From Bdellovibrionales bacterium CG10_big_fil_rev_8_21_14_0_10_45_34 (GTDB lineage Bacteria > Bdellovibrionota > Bdellovibrionia > Bdellovibrionales > 1-14-0-10-45-34): a stretch of DNA of 64,000 bases. The translations under genes and the position numbers were made by a program. The notes beneath the pieces were generated by a model. That model saw only the letters and a list, made by a program, of their open reading frames with translations. It did no database searches and was not told where the DNA came from. Below are positions 1-8,214 of the stretch, one piece after another (the first letter of the stretch is position 1; each line of letters begins with the position of its first letter). The stretch spans positions 39,108-103,107 of the forward strand of contig PEZS01000002.1 in assembly GCA_002778785.1 (NCBI GenBank), read 5' to 3'.

Positions 1-217
1 TTTTTTGGTCTGGTTCCGGCAGGTTTAAAAGGCGCATTTGGCCTTTTAAAAGTGGAATTTCTCCGGCCACCGATTTTACCCACAAAGACTTACCCGTGCC
101 GTTGGGCCCAACAAGCCCTATCGTCTCACCCTCTGAAATAGAGAGATTCATATCCTCTACAAAGATACGACCAGCGATGCCTATTGTTGCATTCTCTAAC
201 CTGAGTATTTGGCTCAT
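1..217 (-). CDS. ABC transporter ATP-binding protein (N-terminal part, cut by window edge)
   Basis: Reading leftward from an ATG at 217, the first 72 codons give a typical ABC ATPase N-terminus: a short beta strand region, then the Walker A motif GPNGTGKS at about residues 37-44. The rest lies outside the window, so the transported substrate cannot be told. It is divergent from the phosphonate-type importer genes, which start 240 bases away on the other strand, and need not belong to that system because they have their own ATPase. The family call is firm from Walker A; the subfamily is unknown. Confidence 0.8.
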   Translation of the reverse strand, partial: MSQILRLENATIGIAGRIFVEDMNLSISEGETIGLVGPNGTGKSLWVKSVAGEIPLLKGQMRLLNLPEPDQK

Positions 218-459
218 AGAAATGAGTCGTCCCTGTTCGGCTTTGGGGTTTATGGGGAGTCCTTACAATTATTGCTTCAGGAAATAACTCATTTCGTGTT
301 CAAGCGCTACAGCGAAGAGGCCCGGGTGGACACTTCGTCCCTATCAGCATCAATAACGCATGACGCAAACACAAACGCTTCGGTCCAATGAGCCGAATGC
401 GGCTTGGCCATCTCGAACACATTTGGTAGACCTTTGGCGCCCACCTTGAAAGGGAGCTT

Positions 460-1380
460 ATGGGACGCACTATACAACTGAGACTTTGCTTCTTCGCCGC
501 GTTAGTATCGCTTTTCAGTGCCTGTACGACTGAAAAGGCAGAATTAGGTACCGCAGACAACCCCATAAAGTTCTTCTTTGTTCCTTCTGTGGACGCTATG
601 ACCCTTGAGGATACCGGCAGAATTGTTCAGGCCTACCTTGAGGAAAACACGCCCTACAAATACAAAGTTTCTATTCCAGCGAGTTACGTGGCAGTGGTGG
701 AAGCCTTTGGAACGGAGCGCGCCGACGTAGCCTCCTTAAATACGTTTGGCTACGTACTCGCTCACGAAAAATACAAAGCTCAGGCGAGGCTTACGGTCAT
801 TCGCTTTGGTGAAGACACCTACAAAGCCCAAATAGTCGCGCTTAAAGATGGTCCGATTAAAAAGTTAGAAGACGTCGACGGCAAAAAATTTGCTTACGTT
901 GATCCGGCTTCCACCTCTGGATACTTGATGCCCGCGAAATTGTTTATGGATAAAGGCATTAAGCCTGCCGATTACATGTTTGCTAAAAAACATGACAACG
1001 TCATTACGATGATCTACCAAAAACAAGTTGACGCAGGAGCCACGTTTTATTCCCCGCCCGAAGACGGCAAGATTCAGGATGCGCGGAGGTTGGTTAAAAC
1101 CCAGTTTCCTGACGTTGAAGACAAAGTGAAAATAGTGGCTCTGACTGATGCTATTCCGAATGATCCGATTGTCTTTCGAGAGGGAATGCCCGAGGAGATG
1201 AAACAAACTATAGTCGATGCACTGCTAAAGTTTGTTAAGACCGAACAAGGGAAAGATGCGCTCTACAAGCTCTACGGAGTAACGGACTTCAAAGTCTGTA
1301 CGGATGAAAAATACGACGGCGTCAGGGAAATGCTTAAGGCATTAGGTAAATCCGCTCATGAATTGGTCGAGAAGAAGTGA
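460..1380 (+). CDS. phnD: PhnD-like phosphate/phosphonate ABC transporter substrate-binding lipoprotein
   Basis: 306 residues. A signal peptide ends in the lipobox LFSAC, with the lipidated Cys at residue 22, so the mature protein should be membrane-anchored in the periplasm. The remainder matches the PhnD/PtxB family of type-2 periplasmic binding proteins, which bind phosphonate, phosphite or phosphate; the segment YVDPASTSGYLMP near residue 147 is typical of the family's ligand loop. The start is preceded by AAGGGAG. It is the first gene of a three-gene set with the ATPase and permease; its stop overlaps the next start. No C-P lyase gene is visible, so the substrate (phosphonate, phosphite or another oxyanion) remains open. 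Confidence 0.88.
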   Translation: MGRTIQLRLCFFAALVSLFSACTTEKAELGTADNPIKFFFVPSVDAMTLEDTGRIVQAYLEENTPYKYKVSIPASYVAVVEAFGTERADVASLNTFGYVLAHEKYKAQARLTVIRFGEDTYKAQIVALKDGPIKKLEDVDGKKFAYVDPASTSGYLMPAKLFMDKGIKPADYMFAKKHDNVITMIYQKQVDAGATFYSPPEDGKIQDARRLVKTQFPDVEDKVKIVALTDAIPNDPIVFREGMPEEMKQTIVDALLKFVKTEQGKDALYKLYGVTDFKVCTDEKYDGVREMLKALGKSAHELVEKK

Positions 1381-2150
1381 TGTCTGACATTATATTAAAG
1401 ATCTCTCAATTATCTAAGACTTTTCCGAACGGGGTACAGGCTCTCAAAAATGTCTCGTTTGAAGTGAAAAGAGGAGAGTTTCTTGTTGTTATTGGGCTGA
1501 GCGGCTCTGGTAAATCGACGTTGTTAAGATGTATTAATCAACTTCATCAACCAAGTTCTGGCCAGATTCTCTTTAACGGACAAGACATCACTTATCTTGA
1601 GGGGCGAAAGGCAAGAGAGCTTCGTACCAAAATTGCGATGATTTTTCAGCAGTTCAACCTCATTGGCAGAAAAAGCGTGCTTAACAATGTGTTGATGGGG
1701 CGCCTTTCTAAGACAAATACCCTAAAAAGCTTGTTCGATCTCTTTTCAGAAAAAGACGTCGCACAATCAAAAGAATACTTGAAGCTCGTTGGTATTGAGC
1801 AAAAAGCTTTTATAAGAGCTAATCAACTTTCCGGTGGCCAACAACAACGCGTTGCTATTGCACGGGCGCTTAACCAGAAGCCAGAAATGCTCTTAGCAGA
1901 CGAGCCAGTTGCTAGCTTAGATCCTGCTACTTGCCACACCGTTATGGACTACCTTGAAAAAGTGAATAAAGAGCTCGGCATCACGATAGTTTGCAATCTT
2001 CACTTTTTGAGTCTCGTGCGTCAGTACGCTACGAGAGTTATTGCACTTAAAGGCGGAGAACTTGTATATGATGGATCGCCGAATGACATAAGTGACACAT
2101 GGTTTCAGACCATTTACGGAGAAAAAGCTCGAGAAGTTCATATCAACTAG
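1380..2150 (+). CDS. phnC: PhnC-like phosphonate ABC transporter ATP-binding protein
   Basis: About 256 residues, the normal size for PhnC. Walker [10 protein letters not shown] lies near residue 40, the signature LSGGQQQRV near 152, and Walker B LLADEP directly after it. It should sit on the cytoplasmic face and energise the importer built from the neighbouring binding protein and permease. The ATG at 1380 overlaps the TGA stop of phnD (TGATG), the usual sign of translational coupling; an in-frame GTG one codon earlier at 1377 is an alternative start. The family match is strong; the precise substrate is inferred from neighbours only. Confidence 0.9.
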   Translation: MSDIILKISQLSKTFPNGVQALKNVSFEVKRGEFLVVIGLSGSGKSTLLRCINQLHQPSSGQILFNGQDITYLEGRKARELRTKIAMIFQQFNLIGRKSVLNNVLMGRLSKTNTLKSLFDLFSEKDVAQSKEYLKLVGIEQKAFIRANQLSGGQQQRVAIARALNQKPEMLLADEPVASLDPATCHTVMDYLEKVNKELGITIVCNLHFLSLVRQYATRVIALKGGELVYDGSPNDISDTWFQTIYGEKAREVHIN

Positions 2151-2175
2151 CAGCTCGATTGGGGAGTTTGAATTC

Positions 2176-3198
2176 ATGCGCAAACGGTTTCGCGGTCATG
2201 TTTTAGATACGGTTCTCTTTGGTAGTTTGTTTGTCGGTATCTCGTATCTGCTCTTCAAGCCTAATTCTCAACAGCTTCTTGAACTCGATAAAAACGTTTT
2301 GGTTATTACTGTTTGCCTCGTACTGGGTGCCTTTCTAAGTATTATTTTAGATTCGCTTCGCATTAAGACCCTGGGTGAAGTTCTTTTTGAGGCAGGACAC
2401 CTTAAAGAGGCTCCAGAGACACTTTTAAGAACTTTTTGGGGCTGGCAACTTATTGTGTGCTTCCTCGCTTTTTTTGTCGCAGGCCTCCGAATCACTGAGT
2501 TCAGTTTTTACGAACTTTTTTCAGAACAAGGGTTCCTGGGCGCCAAGAGAATCTTCTCGAGCCTCATTGACCCTAATTTTGCCATTTTACCTCGAGCCAT
2601 ACTCGCTATCGTAGAAACAATTTTTATCGCTTTTGTTGCGACGATCCTATCCGTTCCCGTCGCTTTTCTTCTCAGCTTTCTCGCCGCCAGAAACATTATG
2701 GGTAAAAGCAAACTCACAATGATGATTTATGGCGCTGTACGAACCTCTTTCAACATCACACGCTCTATTGAACCCCTTATCTGGGCAATTGTATTTTCGG
2801 TTTGGGTGGGTATCGGGCCTTTTGCGGGCATGCTTGCTCTTATGCTTCACTCAGTGGCATCTCTTGCTAAATTGTATAGTGAACTTATCGAGTGTGTCGA
2901 AGACGGCCCCATCGAGGGTATTCAGTCCACAGGAGCCGACCCACTACAAATTATTTGGTTTGCCGTTGTGCCACAGGTAACACTGCCAGTTGTGGCGGTG
3001 ACCATCTACCGCTGGGATATCAACGTGCGTATGGCAACCGTGATTGGTCTTGTCGGTGGAGGCGGAATCGGAACAATGCTTATTCAGTATCAGGGCCAGG
3101 CACTTTGGCGAGAAGTCGGCTGTCTGGTGATTGTTATTGCGATTGTTGTTTGGCTTATGGATATGGCAAGCGCCCATATTCGAGAAGCCATTAAATAA
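2176..3198 (+). CDS. phnE: PhnE-like phosphonate ABC transporter permease
   Basis: About 340 residues with several hydrophobic segments and a binding-protein-dependent permease core; the EAA-type loop that docks onto the ATPase is visible around GIQSTGADPLQIIWFAVVPQ, near residue 250. The frame is open further upstream (to 2092), but I chose the ATG at 2176 because it has GGGGAG in front and the extra residues would overlap phnC in another frame. It completes the PhnDCE importer. A weak hairpin downstream may end the transcript. Confidence 0.87.
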   Translation: MRKRFRGHVLDTVLFGSLFVGISYLLFKPNSQQLLELDKNVLVITVCLVLGAFLSIILDSLRIKTLGEVLFEAGHLKEAPETLLRTFWGWQLIVCFLAFFVAGLRITEFSFYELFSEQGFLGAKRIFSSLIDPNFAILPRAILAIVETIFIAFVATILSVPVAFLLSFLAARNIMGKSKLTMMIYGAVRTSFNITRSIEPLIWAIVFSVWVGIGPFAGMLALMLHSVASLAKLYSELIECVEDGPIEGIQSTGADPLQIIWFAVVPQVTLPVVAVTIYRWDINVRMATVIGLVGGGGIGTMLIQYQGQALWREVGCLVIVIAIVVWLMDMASAHIREAIK

Positions 3199-3234
3199 TG
3201 CCGTAAAATAGTTCCGCCCTACTCCCAAGCATTT

Positions 3235-3257
3235 AGCCCTCCCTCTTGGGCTTTGCT
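3235..3257 (+). terminator. Possible intrinsic terminator after phnE
   Basis: AGCCC (3235-3239) pairs with GGGCT (3248-3252) across an eight-base loop, and T-rich sequence follows. The stem is only five base pairs, so this is a weak candidate. Confidence 0.35.
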
Positions 3258-3492
3258 GATTTTTGTATTCAATCCACCAGCATGCCTCTTCGATTTACAG
3301 CATCTACTCGGCAATAGCACTTCCCTCGCAAGCTTAAAAGCATGTGGTACTGATGGGCCAGTCCTGCAAGCTAGATACTATTTATAGTCATTTGATTTTC
3401 AATTTCACAATACGTGACTTCAGAGCCGCACTGTTGTTTTTTATGGCCTCCAATATTTTACGGCATTTCAAAGACTGACGGAGGCCAAAGGA

Positions 3493-5067
3493 ATGAATAA
3501 AGTCTTTTGCTTTTTCAAGAACCTTCCCTTCTTTTGCAAAACTCAATTTCTGCCCACGACACCTAATCGTTGGAAGAGCCTCGGCAAGGGTCGCGTAGTC
3601 CAAGTTTTCTTTGGTCTTGCGGCACTTACTGCAGCGACTGAATCTTCACTTGCTCAAAACGCTAGAATTATTTCAATCTTTCAAGAACCTTCTGTTGAAG
3701 CTCGTTTAGGCGGTGCCGAAAATCCGGTGACGTTCTATGAAGATGATTTGGCTATGCCCCTAATGAATGTGAACCCGAAGCGTTTCGTTATCTTGAACAT
3801 CGATGAACACTATTCTACTGAAGTGCCAGCGCACCTTGTCTCAATGCTTTGGGAAATCGTCGAACACTCATTAATTGACGGAAACCGCGTAGACCACCAC
3901 GAACATGAAAAAGGCCCCTCGAGCGCAAGTTGCTCTGGCGATTGTGATCACAATCACGCTCAAGCGGGTCACGCTCAAGCGGGTCACGCTCAAGCGGGTC
4001 ACGCTCAAGCGGGTCACGCTCAAGCGGGTCATGCTCAGGCGGGTCATGCTCACACTCACAGCCATTCTCATTCTCATTCTCACAGCACTGACACTTCCCT
4101 CGGTGAACGTGTTCAAAATATTTTGAAAGCCTCAATCACGAGAGATTTTTGGAATGAGTTCGGCAAAAAATTTAACTTCAAGAGAATCGCCATAAACCTA
4201 AGAAGGCTCGCTAGCACACAAGACCCTACTCACGCTCAAAAGGCTGAAGTTCTTAAGGATCTTGTTAGCCTATTTCCGTTTTCTCATGGCTTCGAGATGG
4301 CATCTGGACCGCTGAGCATCGCGGTAGCTCGGATTATGGGATTTGAAAGCGTGGCTCTTGATAGCGCTCTTGGTGCTATTGGTATAACCATTTCAATCCC
4401 AGGTCTCGACCCCGTCTGTTACATCGTCATTATGGGTTACGCCGCCGAGCCTTTTCGAAATCTTGTAAGAACAAGTCGCTTGTTCGTGGAGCCTATCTTA
4501 AGCGCAGTTTGGAACCCTATTGAAAAACAATTCTCACAAATTGGGTATAATCATGATCCACTTTCCCGTTGGCAGAGAGACTTCACTGAATCCGAACGAC
4601 GTCGAAACGAAAAAGACTTAAAGATTTCACGACAACCACACCAAAACGATCTTTGGCTCAGCCACGTGTATGCGCCGCAAATGGAACTTTGGAACTCAGC
4701 GAATCACAAAACTCGCTTCCCCTTCCGAGCCCCACCCAACTATTTGGAAGTTTCGTTTGGTGCCAACGAAGTAAAACTTTTTGATCAGGATGAGCGACTA
4801 TTGATGCATTTGGAGTTCTCAAACCTCAACGAACAGAGCAACTCTCGATTTCTAAAAAGGGTCTGGCTGGCAGGTGATCTTACGGCACGGGACAAGACAA
4901 AACTTCTTAATGCCATTAAATCGCTTCACTGGAACGCTAGAGATGCCGTCAAAGAAGTCTTAAAAGAGAAGCCACAAGGGGTTTCGCAAAGATTTTATGT
5001 GGAGTCGACTGCCGATAACGAAGTCAGGTATCACCCAAGCGCCATCGTCTGTAAGTTCTTACTCTAG
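3493..5067 (+). CDS. Secreted protein with a histidine-rich HAQAG repeat, function unknown
   Basis: 524 residues. After an unusually long basic N-terminus, a hydrophobic stretch ending in SSLAQ near residue 55 looks like a signal peptide. Residues 155-184 are six copies of HAQAG, followed by alternating His-Ser (HSHSHSHS), a pattern that commonly binds Zn, Ni or Co. The 15-base DNA repeat behind it has five identical copies and one with two changes. The C-terminal 300 residues contain one hydrophobic stretch (about 300-320) and no domain I recognise. The start has GGAGG about seven bases upstream. The last 96 bases are duplicated at 6574-6669, beyond the toxin-antitoxin genes. Confidence 0.75.
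   Translation: MNKVFCFFKNLPFFCKTQFLPTTPNRWKSLGKGRVVQVFFGLAALTAATESSLAQNARIISIFQEPSVEARLGGAENPVTFYEDDLAMPLMNVNPKRFVILNIDEHYSTEVPAHLVSMLWEIVEHSLIDGNRVDHHEHEKGPSSASCSGDCDHNHAQAGHAQAGHAQAGHAQAGHAQAGHAQAGHAHTHSHSHSHSHSTDTSLGERVQNILKASITRDFWNEFGKKFNFKRIAINLRRLASTQDPTHAQKAEVLKDLVSLFPFSHGFEMASGPLSIAVARIMGFESVALDSALGAIGITISIPGLDPVCYIVIMGYAAEPFRNLVRTSRLFVEPILSAVWNPIEKQFSQIGYNHDPLSRWQRDFTESERRRNEKDLKISRQPHQNDLWLSHVYAPQMELWNSANHKTRFPFRAPPNYLEVSFGANEVKLFDQDERLLMHLEFSNLNEQSNSRFLKRVWLAGDLTARDKTKLLNAIKSLHWNARDAVKEVLKEKPQGVSQRFYVESTADNEVRYHPSAIVCKFLL
3955..4044 (+). repeat. 15-bp in-frame tandem repeat, six copies (encodes HAQAG)
   Basis: Five identical copies of CACGCTCAAGCGGGT (3955-4029) and a sixth with two substitutions (4030-4044). 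Because the unit is a multiple of three, copy-number change would lengthen or shorten the His-rich segment without breaking the frame. The near-identity suggests recent expansion. Confidence 0.97.
4972..5067 (+). repeat. Left copy of duplicated gene 3' end
   Basis: These 96 bases are the last 32 codons (with the stop) of the His-rich protein. They match 6574-6669 with six differences, two of which change an amino acid and four of which are synonymous. The two copies flank the toxin-antitoxin genes. Confidence 0.95.
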
Positions 5068-5112
5068 GCCATCTTCGGCAAAATCTTACTCTAGGCAACC
5101 GTCGGTCAAAAT
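5058..5112 (+). repeat. Short imperfect tandem repeat, period 27, across the stop codon
   Basis: CTTACTCTAGGC occurs at 5058 and again at 5085, each followed by similar sequence (CTTCGGCAAAATC and GTCGGTCAAAATC). The first unit contains the TAG stop of the His-rich gene. The sequence after the right-hand gene-end copy (6660-6690) resembles the second unit, suggesting that the boundary of the duplication lies here. Confidence 0.75.
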
Positions 5113-5200
5113 CCCGACACGAAGTGTGTAGAGCTAAAGACACAACTTAAACATTAAGGGAAAATCAGCATGACCAGAACAATGCGGCAAAAGAAACGAA

Positions 5201-6013
5201 TTAACTTGCAGTTTCGTCTTGTTCTTCCAATTCGCGATATTTAGGAAGATTTGTATAATAGTCAATTAGGGATTGGAGAGTTATTTCGGCATCAGAAGGT
5301 GCTTCAGCAGGCAATCCACTACGAGCCTTGCTCCAAGGACCTTCAATATGTGTTAAGTGACTCAGAGTATCGCCATCCAAGTTGCCGTATTTTTCTACAG
5401 CCCAATGCACACAAGCTTTTTGTTCCATAGAAAGATTGGACGGACTTCCAAGGTTGACATTATTTAGAGCTTTAAATCCTTTGTGCTTATCAAAAAGTTC
5501 ACGCACGACTGGACCACCTCTCCAGGCCAAAATCTTTTCACCAAAAAGTGGTTTTGAATAGTGAACAAGTGACTCAACCTGAGCGTAGTAGACAATTTTT
5601 TGTAACTTCATATATGTCGAATTTCTAGATATTAGTGCCGAAGCATATTCAGCCACATCGAGCACATTTGCCGGCTCATTTGTAGAAATGACTTCTCTAA
5701 TCTGTTCTACGGAAAACCGAAGACCAATGGCACTTAAAATTGCCATGATGTTTTGAATATTTGGAATGCTCTTTCCATTAAGAATTTTGTGAAGCCCCTG
5801 ACGAGATAAACCTGCATTGTCAGCAAGATCAGATTTCCCTCTTGCGGCAGCTACGTCATTGATTGCTTTGATCAAATAAAGATAATCATTATTTTCTTTG
5901 ATGTCAGGATTTTGGAGAGCTTCTTTGATATGAAGAAACACAGCTTGATCGTCACCTTTTAGACTTTCAAGCAAATATTCATAAAAGCTTGAGCCTTTGT
6001 TTTTATTTGCCAT
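5201..6013 (-). CDS. HTH-Panacea fusion antitoxin
   Basis: 270 residues. The N-terminal 100 residues match HI1420-type addiction-module antidotes: a DVAAARGKSDLADNAGLSRQ helix-turn-helix near 52-71, then NGKSIPNIQNIMAILSAIGL. Residues about 118-245 form a Panacea (DUF4065) domain, with MKLQKIVYYAQ, AWRGGPVV and the C-terminal GPWSKAR as landmarks. Panacea domains are known as exchangeable toxin-neutralising modules; the HTH part should bind the promoter. The start has GGAG seven bases upstream and overlaps the toxin gene by 11 bases, so the toxin is translated first, as in HigBA-type modules. The fusion is unusual, because HI1420-type antidotes normally lack this C-terminal domain. Confidence 0.85.
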   Translation of the reverse strand: MANKNKGSSFYEYLLESLKGDDQAVFLHIKEALQNPDIKENNDYLYLIKAINDVAAARGKSDLADNAGLSRQGLHKILNGKSIPNIQNIMAILSAIGLRFSVEQIREVISTNEPANVLDVAEYASALISRNSTYMKLQKIVYYAQVESLVHYSKPLFGEKILAWRGGPVVRELFDKHKGFKALNNVNLGSPSNLSMEQKACVHWAVEKYGNLDGDTLSHLTHIEGPWSKARSGLPAEAPSDAEITLQSLIDYYTNLPKYRELEEQDETAS

Positions 6014-6365
6014 CGGTGTTCTCCTTTTTGTTTTTAAGATATCGTTCCCACCTTTTTTCTGCGAGTTTTATATCCTCCTGTTGATTTAGTTTTGTTCCTA
6101 CATGCAACAAGAGAATCAATTCGTCTCCATCAACACCAAAATAAACTCTATAGCCAGGCCCAAAATCGATTCTTAGTTCGCCCCAGCTTCCACCCAAAAT
6201 TCGATGGTCGCCGAAGTTTCCCATTTCTGCTCGCCCAATTCGCTGAGTGATCTTTCCATATTCAACATACCTGTTTTTTCTTTTTAAGAACTTCAACCAT
6301 TCTTTCACTGGTTCAGTTCCACTATCTTCTTTGAAGAATTCAGCTTTTCGAAGTTTCGCTTCCAT
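6003..6365 (-). CDS. RelE/HI1419-like toxin of a type II toxin-antitoxin system
   Basis: 120 residues, the normal size for HI1419 / Gp49-like killer proteins of the RelE-ParE superfamily. The motif run VKEWLKFLKRK, ITQRIGRAEMGNFGD, WGELRIDFGPGYRVYFG and ILLLHVGTK matches the family from end to end. Such toxins usually cleave mRNA at the ribosome, but catalysis here is not proven. A Lys/Asn-rich tail extends the C-terminus. It is the first gene of the module, with AAGGG before the ATG, and overlaps the antitoxin start. Confidence 0.87.
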   Translation of the reverse strand: MEAKLRKAEFFKEDSGTEPVKEWLKFLKRKNRYVEYGKITQRIGRAEMGNFGDHRILGGSWGELRIDFGPGYRVYFGVDGDELILLLHVGTKLNQQEDIKLAEKRWERYLKNKKENTDGK

Positions 6366-6412
6366 AGAACCCTTAGCTTTTCACCACTAAGGGTGTATTA
6401 AACTATTCGGCA

Positions 6413-6460
6413 TTATGTCAACAACAGTTTACCTCATATGTTGTTTATGTCAATAATAGT
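6413..6460. promoter_or_regulatory. Paired direct repeats upstream of the toxin gene (candidate autoregulatory operator)
   Basis: TTATGTCAACAACAGT at 6413-6428 and TTATGTCAATAATAGT at 6445-6460 agree at 14 of 16 positions. They are 32 bases apart, about three helical turns, which would put two bound proteins on the same DNA face. They lie 48-95 bases before the toxin start codon, where an HTH antitoxin would repress its own promoter. Binding is inferred. Confidence 0.6.
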
Positions 6461-6573
6461 GCACGCAAATGGGGTAAGATACTGAAATAACTTAAGAATC
6501 AGAACCTACCAATTGGCCAAGCAACTCTACAAAGAAGTTAAAGCACTCAAAATTAAGGGGGTTAAAAAAGAAA

Positions 6574-6669
6574 CCACAAGGGGATTCGCAAAGATTTTAT
6601 GTGGAGTCGACTGCCGATAACGAAGTCAGCTATCACCCAAGCGCCATCGTCTGCAAATTTTTGCTCTAG
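6574..6669 (+). pseudogene. Right copy of the His-rich gene 3' end (gene remnant)
   Basis: 96 bases nearly identical to the end of the His-rich gene, in a frame that stays open for about 50 codons and ends at TAG, but with no usable start; an in-frame stop lies near 6495. Upstream of the repeat the frame still reads as a Lys-rich, weakly similar sequence. Four of the six differences from the left copy are synonymous and fall in the last five codons, as if both copies were once translated. Best read as the tail of a former second copy of the gene. The 438-base gap 6366-6803 otherwise holds the operator repeats and a terminator. Confidence 0.7.
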
Positions 6670-6763
6670 TCAGTCGGGCCAAAGCTGATCGACCGTTATT
6701 TACTCGATTGCATAAAAACAAACAAAGCTCTTCATGAAATGGACAGCGTAGTTTGAGTGAAAA

Positions 6764-6788
6764 GCCCCCTGCGTATTGGCTAAGGGGC
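6764..6788 (-). terminator. Intrinsic terminator of the outer-membrane barrel gene
   Basis: On the minus strand GCCCC (6788-6784) and GGGGC (6768-6764) form a short stem and are followed by TTTT. It lies just downstream of the barrel gene's stop. Confidence 0.55.
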
Positions 6789-6803
6789 ACTGCGAGTTAG
6801 TAA

Positions 6804-7493
6804 TTAAAATGTGTAGCCAACTCTTAAACCAAAACCCCAAATGCGAGACTCATCAAACGCGATGGGGCCAACTTTTAGTCTGGGATTGAGAGTTTGATAC
6901 TGAAGCTCCGCTATAAGTGGACCATCTGCAAAACCCAACCCCGCCTGAACGCCCAAATCACCTTCAATCGTAAGACTCTCGAAGACCCCGGTCTTGCCAA
7001 CGGGAATCAAATAGTTGGGGCCGCCAAATAGATAGAGGCTTGAACTAAGCCCAAAGGTCGCATTGGGTTCGACTGTAATCATGGTAAGCTTCGATTCGGG
7101 CAATTGCTCACTCCTTCCGCTAAATTCAGCACTATCAAAACGCCTATCGATGTGAATTACACTCCCTAACGTGTAACCGAAGCTTCTCACTTTAATGTCA
7201 GAATATCGAATTCCTATACCGGGTGCGCCCGATGACTTGATTTTCACTGCAGCAGAGCCACCAATTCCATTGATCTTTAAGTCCCAATCCTGAGCAAGAG
7301 AGTAGCCAATATTGACTCCAACACCTTTGGTTACCTGGGCACCAAGATTTTCCATTGTATCCACTGAAGTTGAACTCGTTTGGTTCGAGGATGATTGGGC
7401 GATCGCCTCATTTTCCGTCAAACAGAGCGACGCCGCAGCTAGCAAAACGAATGCAAAATTTAGTTTGTTCCCGCGGCAGTTCTTATCAAACAT
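6804..7493 (-). CDS. Outer-membrane beta-barrel protein, function unknown
   Basis: 229 residues. A signal peptide (hydrophobic FAFVLLAAASLCL, cleavage after AIAQ near residue 32) is followed by a Ser/Thr/Asn linker, then alternating polar/hydrophobic strands such as GVGVNIGYSLAQDWDL and IWGFGLRVGYTF. The protein ends in Phe preceded by YT, the usual C-terminal signal recognised by the BAM insertion machinery. Length suggests an eight-stranded barrel. It stands alone, with its own terminator. No substrate or specific family can be named. Confidence 0.75.
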   Translation of the reverse strand: MFDKNCRGNKLNFAFVLLAAASLCLTENEAIAQSSSNQTSSTSVDTMENLGAQVTKGVGVNIGYSLAQDWDLKINGIGGSAAVKIKSSGAPGIGIRYSDIKVRSFGYTLGSVIHIDRRFDSAEFSGRSEQLPESKLTMITVEPNATFGLSSSLYLFGGPNYLIPVGKTGVFESLTIEGDLGVQAGLGFADGPLIAELQYQTLNPRLKVGPIAFDESRIWGFGLRVGYTF

Positions 7494-7732
7494 AACATTC
7501 CTCCAGATAGAATGATTCGTTCTTTCTTGGGCTTAAAGCCATGGGTCCTGATTTGCCTAATGACGACAACCAAAGAACGAAATGGTTTTGTGTGAGAGAA
7601 GATACTACTACATGCCTTCAGCACTCTGTGAGGGAAACATTTTCAATTTGAAAAAACTACTTTAGAGTATACGAAAGCGAAATGAGTCTAAAGCGACAGG
7701 AATTGTTCGACTTCTTCTTAACGGCTCTGCAA

Positions 7733-7981
7733 TCAGAGATAACGAGCGCCTTTTTCTTCTTCATACACGGGAGGTGCCAGAAATTTCATTTCAATTTTAA
7801 GGACTCTAAGAATTGCCAGCAGCTTATCGAGCTGGATCTTTTCATGGCCTTTTTCTAGATCAAAGATCAAAGTCTTGCCGACCCCCGCTTTTTTCGCAAG
7901 GTCGCATTGGCTCAAACCGGCCCCTCTTCGACCTCTGCGAACCAAATCTTTTAACTGATCAACAGATTCAAGCGGAACCAC
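7733..7981 (-). CDS. HipB/Y4mF-like HTH antitoxin without a visible toxin partner
   Basis: 82 residues forming one XRE-type helix-turn-helix domain: RRGRRGAGLSQCDLAKKAGV, KTLIFDLEKG and QLDKLLAILRVL match the HipB/Y4mF antitoxin family. The likely start is GTG at 7981, preceded by GGAAGA. No HipA kinase gene follows or precedes it, so it is either an orphan antitoxin or a stand-alone repressor. An AT-rich region with a palindrome precedes it. Confidence 0.75.
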   Translation of the reverse strand: MVPLESVDQLKDLVRRGRRGAGLSQCDLAKKAGVGKTLIFDLEKGHEKIQLDKLLAILRVLKIEMKFLAPPVYEEEKGARYL

Positions 7982-8015
7982 TGCTCTTCCTTGCTGATAC
8001 TGCTAGGGCGGTAAA

Positions 8016-8028
8016 ATTATTCAATAAT
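8016..8028. promoter_or_regulatory. Perfect 13-bp palindrome upstream of the orphan HTH gene
   Basis: ATTATT-C-AATAAT lies 35-47 bases before the GTG start of the HipB-like gene, within AT-rich sequence. This is the expected place for an autorepressor site. In AT-rich DNA such palindromes also occur by chance, so this is suggestive only. Confidence 0.4.
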
Positions 8029-8214
8029 ATTAATAGCTTATGCACACCTTAAAGATATAGCCTTGAGCGTTTTTTTGTAAACTAAAATATTTGATATTTT
8101 TTTATATTTTAACGCAGCAAACACTGCCCCGCCCCCTCCCCCCAAGGAGCCGAGCGTCCGAACACTTAGGAACCCTTATGCTCTTTCGACTGCTCTCTTT
8201 TATTCTGCTCTTGT

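Noticed and set aside
3815..4135. Open frames on both strands across the His-rich repeat
   Set aside because: They are mirror frames of the 15-base repeat, which stays open in several frames; the forward frame with signal peptide and extended coding is the gene.
5068..6573. Prophage or integrative element
   Set aside because: No integrase, transposase, phage or mobilisation genes and no tRNA target; only the gene-end duplication suggests insertion.
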